Source of the DNA: Lachnospiraceae bacterium UBA7086 | GTDB lineage: Bacteria; Bacillota; Clostridia; Lachnospirales; Lachnospiraceae | Direction: 5' to 3' | NCBI GenBank assembly: GCA_002492525.1 | Contig: DKZA01000041.1 | Coordinates: forward strand, 22,413-86,412 | DNA: 64,000 nt | In this document: positions 25,053-32,102 of the stretch, in pieces | How the letters are laid out: each line of letters opens with the position of its first letter | How positions within the stretch are numbered: the stretch's first letter is position 1 | Notes under the pieces: generated by a model | The model's database searches: none | What the model was told of the DNA's origin: nothing | The model's input: the letters and a program-made list of their open reading frames with translations, nothing else | Position numbers and translations under genes: made by a program

Positions 25053-26012
25053 ATGAAGCTGGTGGTATTGGAGAGAGACAGTGTCGGCACAGATGTTGAC
25101 GTGACCTGTTTCGAGAAATTCGGAGAAGTGGTATATTATGGAAATACCGTGGCAAAGACAGTGGCCGAGCGGGTAAAGGATGCGGAAGTCATTATTTCCA
25201 ATAAAGCCCCGTTAAATGAAGAGACTCTGAAAGACGCTGCGAATGTAAAATTGATTTGTCTGTTTGCCACAGGATATGACAATGTAGACCTGGCGTATTG
25301 TAAGAGCCGCGGGATTAAGGTCGCCAATGTGGTCAACTACTGTTCGCCTGCGGTGGCACAGCATACGCTTCTTCTGGCATTGGCGCTTACGGAGAAGATT
25401 TTCTTTTATGATGATTATGTAAAATCCGGAACCTACGGCGCGCAGGATAGATTTTCTAATTTTGACAGACCCTTTACGGAACTTTCCGGAAAGACCTGGG
25501 GCATTGTAGGGATGGGAAGTATCGGTCATAAGGTGGCTTCTTTGGCGGAGGCTTTTGGCTGTAAGGTAATCTTTTATTCTGCATCGGGTAAGAGCACCTG
25601 TACGGAGTATGAACGGGTTGAGTTTGACACGCTTTTGCGGGAATCGGATATCTTGTCACTGCACTGTCCGCTCAGCGACAGAACCAGAGGGCTGATTAAC
25701 CGGGAAGCTTTTTCTAAAATGAAGAAGACGGCGGTACTTATCAATGTGGCCCGCGGCCCGGTCGTAAATACACAGGATCTCCATGATGCATTGATAGAAG
25801 GGCAGATTGCGGCAGCGGGACTGGATGTGCTGGAGCAGGAACCCATGACGAGAGATAATCCGTTGGGGCAGATTAAAGACAGCACGAAACTTATCATTAC
25901 ACCGCATATGTCCTGGGCAAGTATAGAAGCAAGGACACGTCTCGTGGGAGAAGTGGTGAAGAATATTCAGGCTTTCCTGGACGGGAAGGATAGAAATATT
26001 GTAAATTTATAA
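25053..26012 (+). CDS. D-2-hydroxyacid dehydrogenase (NAD-dependent)
   Basis: This 319-residue protein is of the glycerate dehydrogenase/hydroxypyruvate reductase type. The NAD-binding Rossmann motif is GIVGMGSIGHKVA. The catalytic arginine is in NVARGPVV, followed by the glutamate in LEQEPM and the histidine in TPHMSWAS. It reduces a 2-keto acid or oxidises a D-2-hydroxy acid; the substrate is not evident. It lies 36 bases before the amidohydrolase and may be cotranscribed with it. Confidence 0.9.
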   Translation: MKLVVLERDSVGTDVDVTCFEKFGEVVYYGNTVAKTVAERVKDAEVIISNKAPLNEETLKDAANVKLICLFATGYDNVDLAYCKSRGIKVANVVNYCSPAVAQHTLLLALALTEKIFFYDDYVKSGTYGAQDRFSNFDRPFTELSGKTWGIVGMGSIGHKVASLAEAFGCKVIFYSASGKSTCTEYERVEFDTLLRESDILSLHCPLSDRTRGLINREAFSKMKKTAVLINVARGPVVNTQDLHDALIEGQIAAAGLDVLEQEPMTRDNPLGQIKDSTKLIITPHMSWASIEARTRLVGEVVKNIQAFLDGKDRNIVNL

Positions 26013-26048
26013 TAGCTATTGCAGCGATATAACAGGAGGAGATTTTAT

Positions 26049-27350
26049 ATGGGAATTGCGATTAAAGATGCATTGGTGGTGCTCCCGCAGGGTGAGGAAG
26101 ATGTGATCCGGGAGACAAGTCTCTACATTGAGGGAGACCGGATTGCGGCAATCGGTGAGAAACCGGCGGGATTTAGTGAAGACAAGGTCATTGACGGGAA
26201 GGACAAACTGGTGATACCGGGGCTGATCAATTGTCATACTCATTCATACATGTCTTTCATGAGAAATGTAGCGGATGATCTGTCCTTTATGGATTGGCTT
26301 TTTGGCACCATTGATCCGATTGAACAGCAGATGTCTGACGAAGATACCTATTGGGGTGCGAATCTTGCCATTATTGAGATGATGAAGAGCGGCACGACCT
26401 GTTTTAATGACATGCAGATGAATATTCATCAGACCACCCGTGCGGTGAAGGAATCCGGTATGCGTGCGGTCATCTGCCGAGGACTTGTGGGGAGCGGTAA
26501 CGACGAGGCGGGCCAGATGCGTCTGCGCCAGGCTTATGAGGAGCGGGATGCAGCCAAAGACTGCGACAGACTGACCTTTAAATTAGGGCCTCATGCGCCT
26601 TATACCTGTGACGATGCTTTCTTAAAGATTGTGGCGGGGGAAGCCAAGAAGGAGAATATGGGGATTCATATTCATCTGTCTGAGAGCGAGAGTGAAATCA
26701 GCCAGATTCAGGAGAAATATGGCTGTACACCAATCGCGCTGGCAGAGAAATGCAGCATTTTTGATGTGCCTGCCATTGCGGCTCATTGTGTGCAGGTAAC
26801 AGAGGAAGATATTGATATTTTAAAGAGAAAGAACGTGAGCGTTGTAACCAATCCGGCCAGCAACATGAAGCTTGGCAACGGCTTTGCACCTGTAGCTAAG
26901 ATGCTTGAGAAAGGCGTTAATGTATGTCTTGGTACGGATGGCGCTGCCAGCAATAACTGTCTGAATATGTTCCATGAACTGAGCCTTTTGACACTGATTC
27001 ATAAGGGGACAGGCAGAACACCTCAGTGCGTCAGTGCCAAAGAAGGTTTTCGGATTGCCACGATCAACGGGGCGCGGGCACTCGGATTAGAGAAGGAGAT
27101 CGGATCTATTGAAGCCGGAAAGAAAGCGGATCTGGCTATTCTGGATTTGAAGACACCGTCTCTTACACCCAGAAATAATCTGATTGCAGCTCTTTCCTAT
27201 TCCGCGAATGGCTCCGAGGTTGATACCGTTATTATCAACGGACAGATTACTATGGAGGGCCGCAGGATTCTCACCATGGATGAGGAATTAATCTACCATA
27301 AAATTCAGGATATTATTGTGCGTATGGGGCTTGATAAAAAGTCTTATTAA
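26049..27350 (+). CDS. mtaD: Amidohydrolase, MTA/SAH deaminase type
   Basis: This amidohydrolase of about 433 residues belongs to the TrzA/ATZ-like group that deaminates 5'-methylthioadenosine and S-adenosylhomocysteine. Metal ligands are visible in NCHTHSYMS, IHIHLSES, AAHCVQ and GTDGAASNN. ATG 26049 follows a strong CAGGAGGAG and is preferred to ATG 26019. An adenosylhomocysteinase-like gene lies 1.4 kb downstream. Together they could recycle SAH through S-inosylhomocysteine, as described for Methanocaldococcus, but this is inference. Confidence 0.85.
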   Translation: MGIAIKDALVVLPQGEEDVIRETSLYIEGDRIAAIGEKPAGFSEDKVIDGKDKLVIPGLINCHTHSYMSFMRNVADDLSFMDWLFGTIDPIEQQMSDEDTYWGANLAIIEMMKSGTTCFNDMQMNIHQTTRAVKESGMRAVICRGLVGSGNDEAGQMRLRQAYEERDAAKDCDRLTFKLGPHAPYTCDDAFLKIVAGEAKKENMGIHIHLSESESEISQIQEKYGCTPIALAEKCSIFDVPAIAAHCVQVTEEDIDILKRKNVSVVTNPASNMKLGNGFAPVAKMLEKGVNVCLGTDGAASNNCLNMFHELSLLTLIHKGTGRTPQCVSAKEGFRIATINGARALGLEKEIGSIEAGKKADLAILDLKTPSLTPRNNLIAALSYSANGSEVDTVIINGQITMEGRRILTMDEELIYHKIQDIIVRMGLDKKSY

Positions 27351-27415
27351 TCAGGTAGGACTTATGTATTATAATTCTGTCCGATTTTATGATAGCGTTA
27401 TGCGCCAGAATTTGC

Positions 27416-27421
27416 TATAAT
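27416..27421 (+). promoter_or_regulatory. Possible -10 for the HDOD gene
   Basis: TATAAT preceded by TTGC, about 50 bases upstream of the RBS AGGGGGG. The -35 is weak. Confidence 0.35.
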
Positions 27422-27471
27422 AAACGCAGGATGCTTTATACAAATTTACATGTATTAGGGGGGAATGTAAT

Positions 27472-28698
27472 ATGCTGGCTACATTGATACCGTTTTTTGA
27501 CAAGGATATGAAGGTTCGTGCATACTCCTTATTTTCCCAGAAAGAAAACAGCCTTTTGAATCCGCCGATATTTGGCACAAGCAGTGCTACCGGACTGGCG
27601 GAGATTGAGGGGTTGGATATCGTGCGCAATATTGGCATTGATACGTTATCGCCCGGTACGGATGTACTCATACCGGTGAATCATATCGCAATCTTTTCCG
27701 ATCTGGAATCACAGTGTGAAGATCTGCAGGGCAGGCTGGTACTGCTGTTTGATAAGTCTATTGAAAATACGGAGGCTTATCGGAAACGTCTTGCGGAATT
27801 GAAAGAAAAAGGTTTTAAGCTGGCTATCATGAAGCTTCCGGTGAATGAACTGGAACAGAACAGAGAGCTGCTGGCGCTGATGGATTATATTATACTGGAT
27901 CAAAAGAAAGTGGATGTTTCCAAAGCAAAGATTTATTTTAGGCATTTGTATCCGAATCTTATCATATGCGTGGGCAATATCCAGAGTCAGGAAATTTTTG
28001 ACGAGTTGAAAGACGATGAGAGTTTCCAGTATTTTGAGGGATCTTTTTACCGTATTCCTATTAACAAAGGCGAGACAGAAGTATCCCCTCTTAAGATCAA
28101 TTATCTGGAATTGATGAATATTGTTAATGATGTGGATTTTGAACTGACCAAGGCGGCTGATGTCATTGGCCGTGATACGGCTCTGGTGGTGGAGCTGCTT
28201 AAGATGGTCAATCATATTGCGATTAACTCTGAGGTTACATCCATCCGTCATGCGGCGGCAATCTTAGGCCAGAGAGAGTTGAAAAAATGGATTAACACCG
28301 TTATTACCAAAGAACTGTGTGCTGACAGACCCAACGAAGTCGCAAGAACATCCATGCTGCGGGCGAAATTTATGGAATGTCTGGCGCCTGTTTTCGGGCT
28401 GGGTGCGAAGGCATCAGAGGTATTTTTGATGGGCCTGTTCTCCATACTGGATATTATTTTGAGCATGCCGATGGAAGAGGCTTTGAAGAAAGTCAATGTG
28501 AGCAAGGAGATTTCGGATGCGCTGGTATATCAGAAGGGCGAGCTGGCGAATATCTATTCCTTTGTGATCAGCTATGAGGCGGCTGACTGGCAGGAGATCA
28601 GCAGACAGCTCATCGTATTAAATGTTGATACGAACACGATTTATCAGGCTTATACAGAGACCGTATGTTGGTATAAATCCATGTTTTTTGAAAACTAA
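27472..28698 (+). CDS. Degenerate EAL plus HDOD signalling protein
   Basis: This 408-residue protein resembles YuxH-type proteins. The first 200 residues form an EAL-like barrel that lacks the EAL catalytic motif and metal glutamates, so no c-di-GMP hydrolysis is expected. An HDOD domain occupies about residues 210-400, with MNIVNDVDFELTKAADVIGRD split by loops and VTSIRHAAAILGQRELKKW as the typical core. The role is probably protein-protein or nucleotide sensing. It sits between the SAH deaminase and adenosylhomocysteinase-like genes, with its own RBS (GGGGGG). Confidence 0.82.
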   Translation: MLATLIPFFDKDMKVRAYSLFSQKENSLLNPPIFGTSSATGLAEIEGLDIVRNIGIDTLSPGTDVLIPVNHIAIFSDLESQCEDLQGRLVLLFDKSIENTEAYRKRLAELKEKGFKLAIMKLPVNELEQNRELLALMDYIILDQKKVDVSKAKIYFRHLYPNLIICVGNIQSQEIFDELKDDESFQYFEGSFYRIPINKGETEVSPLKINYLELMNIVNDVDFELTKAADVIGRDTALVVELLKMVNHIAINSEVTSIRHAAAILGQRELKKWINTVITKELCADRPNEVARTSMLRAKFMECLAPVFGLGAKASEVFLMGLFSILDIILSMPMEEALKKVNVSKEISDALVYQKGELANIYSFVISYEAADWQEISRQLIVLNVDTNTIYQAYTETVCWYKSMFFEN

Positions 28699-28811
28699 AA
28701 GTTGATAACGGCTGTTGGCGGCCGTTGATCATAAAACAGTGATGATAGGACAGACGACCATCACTATAATAAAAATTCGGCTGATTAAGAATCTTTAGGA
28801 GGAAACTATTT

Positions 28812-30059
28812 ATGAGTAGCGAAATCAGAGACATTAATCTTGCCGAGTCCGGTGAGAGAAAAATCGAGTGGGTCAAGAGAAACTGTGATCTGCTCCGTAC
28901 ACTGGAAAAGGAATTCAGTGAGACGAAACCGTTTGCAGGCAAGAAGGTAACGCTTTCCGTGCACTTGGAGGCTAAGACAGCTTATCTGTGTCTGGTGCTG
29001 GCAGCAGGCGGCGCCCAGATGTATGTGACGGGTTCTAATCCGTTATCTACACAAGATGATGTGGCGGCTGCACTGGTGAAGGCGGGACTTGAGGTTCACG
29101 CCTGGTATGATGCAACGGATGAGGAATACAATAATCATATTCGTGCGGTATTGGAGGCTGGCCCCAATATCATCATTGATGATGGCGGTGATCTGGTGAA
29201 CATGGTGCATAAAGAAATGAAGCACTTGATTCCGAATATCATCGGCGGCTGTGAGGAGACCACGACAGGCATTATCCGCTTAGAGGCGATGAACAAGGCG
29301 GGAGAATTGAAATTCCCTATGGTTCGTGTCAACAATGCGGCATGTAAGCATTTCTTTGACAACAGATATGGAACCGGTCAGTCTGTATGGGACGGCATCA
29401 ACAGAACTACCAATCTGATTGTAGCAGGTAAGATTGTGGTTGTGGCAGGTTACGGCTGGTGCGGTAAAGGTACGGCTATGCGTGCCAAAGGTCTGGGTGC
29501 CAGGGTAATTGTTACGGAGATTGATCCGATTAAGGCCATCGAGGCAGTGATGGACGGATTCGATGTAATGTCCATGAAGGAAGCTGCTAAAGTGGGAGAT
29601 TTCTTTGTGACAGTGACGGGCTGTGACGGCGTTATTGATAAAGAAGACTTTGCGGAAATGAAAGAAGGCGCTATCCTGTGCAACGCAGGACACTTTGACT
29701 GCGAAATTGACATGGCATGGCTGAAGGCCAATGCGGTGGAGACCAGAGAGCAGCGTAAGAACATTATGGGTTATAAACTGCCTACCGGTCAGTGGATCTT
29801 CGTACTGGCGGAAGGCCGTCTTGTGAATCTGGCAGCAGGCGACGGACATCCCGCAGAGATTATGGATATGAGCTTTGCAATCCAGGCTTTGTCTGCAAAA
29901 TATCTGGTGGAACATGCCAATGAGCTGACCGAGAAATTGATTGATGTGCCGGAGGAAGTGGACAAGGACGTGGCAAAGAGAAAGTTAGCGTTCCTTGGCA
30001 AAGAGATTGATGTACTCACACCGGAGCAGGAGAGATATCTGAATAGTTATGCACTGTAA
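28812..30059 (+). CDS. ahcY: Adenosylhomocysteinase-like hydrolase
   Basis: This 415-residue NAD-dependent hydrolase splits S-adenosylhomocysteine, or possibly S-inosylhomocysteine, to homocysteine and a nucleoside. The N-terminus carries SVHLEAKTAYL and the nucleotide domain has GYGWCGKGTAMRAKGLGA. The C-terminus ends in LNSYAL and lacks the KPDHYRY tail of the classical enzyme. Length is that of the short archaeal/Thermotoga group. RBS is AGGAGGAAAC. It is followed by a strong terminator. The nearby mtaD gene argues for the inosyl substrate. Confidence 0.88.
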   Translation: MSSEIRDINLAESGERKIEWVKRNCDLLRTLEKEFSETKPFAGKKVTLSVHLEAKTAYLCLVLAAGGAQMYVTGSNPLSTQDDVAAALVKAGLEVHAWYDATDEEYNNHIRAVLEAGPNIIIDDGGDLVNMVHKEMKHLIPNIIGGCEETTTGIIRLEAMNKAGELKFPMVRVNNAACKHFFDNRYGTGQSVWDGINRTTNLIVAGKIVVVAGYGWCGKGTAMRAKGLGARVIVTEIDPIKAIEAVMDGFDVMSMKEAAKVGDFFVTVTGCDGVIDKEDFAEMKEGAILCNAGHFDCEIDMAWLKANAVETREQRKNIMGYKLPTGQWIFVLAEGRLVNLAAGDGHPAEIMDMSFAIQALSAKYLVEHANELTEKLIDVPEEVDKDVAKRKLAFLGKEIDVLTPEQERYLNSYAL

Positions 30060-30082
30060 TGTGTTGATGAAATAAGTATAAG

Positions 30083-30114
30083 ATCCGCATCCTATTTTCA
30101 GGATGCGGATTTTG
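30083..30114 (+). terminator. Terminator after ahcY
   Basis: ATCCGCATCCT and AGGATGCGGAT form a perfect 11-bp stem followed by TTTTG. Confidence 0.85.
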
Positions 30115-30116
30115 TG

Positions 30117-31346
30117 CTAAAATTTTTCTTCTCGCAGCATAAAGTCCATTATATTTACGTGTTCAATCCCATTACGTTTTTGTAATAAATAATCGGTGGT
30201 GACAATATATTTTTTGTAATTGTCTCTTATGCCTTCGAGGGCACGGTATTCTCGCTCTTCGGTTTCTTTGCTAAGTGCAATGGTATATGCGGTCTGAACG
30301 TATGAGTAATTAAGTTCCTTATCCCGTAGTATAAAGTCACATTCTAATTTCCCGATTCGGCCAACGCTCACAGCATAGTCCAGGCTTTTCGCATAAAAAT
30401 AGATAATATTTTCCAGCGTTGGACCAAAGTTTATTCGGTTATCGGTATTTAACACAAAATAAAAGCTAAGATCTGCCAGATAATATTTTTTTTCGCCTGA
30501 CAATGCACGTTTGGACTTCATATCAAACCGGTTACATTCATAAAGGATTTTTGCATCAATTAATGTTTGAATATATCTCGTAATTGTATTGCGTCCAATT
30601 GCAATGCCGGTTTTTACAAGTGCCTTATACAGGCTGTTGATGCTTGTTGTTGAACCGAAGTTATTAATAATAAAGTTTCGGACGGTTTCAAAGCCCGCAG
30701 TATCTTTTATCTTTACCCTTCGGCGAATATCTTTTTCAAAAATCTCTCTGACAACCTCATTTACATAGGTTTTTTTGGCAGATATTTCGTCAATCTGTAT
30801 TGTTCTGGGAAAACCGCCTTCAAGAATATATTGATTCAGTTCAATCAGGAGATTGGGATTTATTTCTTTATGATAAAATTCTTTCATGTGTACATATTCT
30901 TCAAAACTCAGAGTGTATACCTCGAATTCGATATATCGCCCTGTAAGCTTTGTCACTAGTTCTCCACTCAACATATAGGAATTAGAACCCGTAATAAAAA
31001 TAGACAGGCGGCCATCTGTCCGAAAACCATTTAATACTTCTTCAAATCCTTTTACGTTTTGTACTTCATCAATAAATAAATAATAAACCCTATTATCTTG
31101 TAATTTAGAATCTATTAGATTTTCTAGTGCGTCAGCAGTTTTAATTTTATGATAAGGCCGTGAATCCAAATCAATGTATATAATATTTTCATCTTTTATT
31201 CCGCGAGCCTTAAGTTCATCGGCAATCATTTCCATGAGACTCGACTTACCGCATCTTCGGACACCGGAAATAACTTTTATCAAATCATAAGCATCATAGA
31301 AAGGTCTTATTTTTTTAAGATATTTTTCACGTTTATATAAATTCAT
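30117..31346 (-). CDS. AAA_14/DUF4143-type ATPase
   Basis: This protein of about 409 residues has the Walker A-like loop GVRRCGKSSL near residue 30, Walker B LFIDEVQN and the sensor FITGSNSYML. A winged-helix/DUF4143 nuclease-like C-terminal part contains ECDFILRD. Proteins of this group are common in Clostridia and Bacteroidetes and have no settled function. ATG 31346 follows AGGAG by 11 bases and gives the family N-terminus (MNLYKREKYL), so it is preferred to 31415. The gene is more AT-rich than its neighbours, hinting at transfer. A 14-bp inverted repeat lies upstream. Confidence 0.8.
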   Translation of the reverse strand: MNLYKREKYLKKIRPFYDAYDLIKVISGVRRCGKSSLMEMIADELKARGIKDENIIYIDLDSRPYHKIKTADALENLIDSKLQDNRVYYLFIDEVQNVKGFEEVLNGFRTDGRLSIFITGSNSYMLSGELVTKLTGRYIEFEVYTLSFEEYVHMKEFYHKEINPNLLIELNQYILEGGFPRTIQIDEISAKKTYVNEVVREIFEKDIRRRVKIKDTAGFETVRNFIINNFGSTTSINSLYKALVKTGIAIGRNTITRYIQTLIDAKILYECNRFDMKSKRALSGEKKYYLADLSFYFVLNTDNRINFGPTLENIIYFYAKSLDYAVSVGRIGKLECDFILRDKELNYSYVQTAYTIALSKETEEREYRALEGIRDNYKKYIVTTDYLLQKRNGIEHVNIMDFMLREEKF

Positions 31347-31417
31347 ACAGTGTTGTACTCCTGTTTTATTCAGACTTGTAATATTATTATACTCGCTGTC
31401 TATTAAAAAATCCACGT

Positions 31418-31462
31418 TTATCGTTACAATTTTTTCATTTTTAGAAATAATTGTAACGATAA
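31418..31462. promoter_or_regulatory. 14-bp perfect inverted repeat
   Basis: TTATCGTTACAATT (31418-31431) and AATTGTAACGATAA (31449-31462) are exact reverse complements with a 17-base spacer, about 70 bases upstream of the ATPase start. Confidence 0.5.
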
Positions 31463-31538
31463 CTAAGAATTTTGGCTTGAAAAATAATTGTTTCCAGTCA
31501 TATTGTACCTTCAGAATGTAAAATTTCTCAAATAATGA

Positions 31539-31592
31539 TTGACAAACAGTGTCTACGCATGTAAACTATAGAAAGAGTCTACAGCCGTAGAC
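31539..31592 (+). promoter_or_regulatory. BlaI promoter with two tandem operators
   Basis: TTGACA (31539-31544), 17-base spacer, TAAACT (31562-31567). Operator 1 GTCTAC-GCAT-GTAAAC (31551-31566) overlaps the spacer and -10. Operator 2 GTCTAC-AGCC-GTAGAC (31577-31592) is a perfect inverted repeat over the transcription start. This fits autorepression by the BlaI-family gene. Confidence 0.75.
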
Positions 31593-31673
31593 AAAAGAAA
31601 CGGGAAGATTAAAGTTATGTGAAGAAAACATACTGATTTAGATTTAACAGTAACAGGACGGGGAGGCAACACA

Positions 31674-32045
31674 GTGATTGATAAGAAAATATCAGATGCA
31701 GAACTGGAAATCTTAGAAGTACTCTGGGCGGCAGGAGAAGCGCTAAATGCCAACGACATTCGCGCACGGCTCAATCAAAAGAAAGACTGGGAGCGGACTA
31801 CGGTTCTGACATTGATCAGACGGCTTTTGGATAAAGGTGTGATCTCACAGGAGAAGAGGGAAGTATATTATTATACGCCCTGTATGGAGCGCAGTGCTTA
31901 TGTGAAAGAGGAGACCAAAAGCTTTGTAAATAAATTCTTTAAGGGCAGCGCAAAAAATCTGGCGGCGGCTCTGATTGCGGATGAGAATATGTCGAAAGAG
32001 GAAATGGATGAATTGAGAAAATATTTTAAAGACAGTTTTCAGTAG
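31674..32045 (+). CDS. BlaI/MecI/CopY family repressor
   Basis: This 123-residue winged-helix repressor starts at GTG 31674 (RBS GGGAGG). DAELEILEVLW opens the HTH domain and the recognition region reads WERTTVLTLIRRLLDKGVIS. A helical dimerisation domain follows. It should bind the GTCTAC-type operators just upstream and be inactivated through the M56 protease encoded next. Confidence 0.92.
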   Translation: MIDKKISDAELEILEVLWAAGEALNANDIRARLNQKKDWERTTVLTLIRRLLDKGVISQEKREVYYYTPCMERSAYVKEETKSFVNKFFKGSAKNLAAALIADENMSKEEMDELRKYFKDSFQ

Positions 32046-32102
32046 AAAAGCAATAACTGTTCGGATATGGGACTCATATGACGGGAAAAGGAGTGAGGAT
32101 AG

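Larger units (their letters stand above)
31347..31673. other. Divergent regulatory region
   Basis: This spacer carries a 14-bp inverted repeat near the ATPase gene (31418-31462) and a promoter with tandem BlaI-type operators near the repressor gene (31539-31592). No additional small gene was seen. Confidence 0.5.

Noticed and set aside
28699..28811. SAH or SAM riboswitch upstream of the adenosylhomocysteinase gene
   Set aside because: The leader has two short hairpins (AACGGC/GCCGTT and AGTGATG/CATCACT), but I could not match the conserved core of any SAH or SAM riboswitch class.
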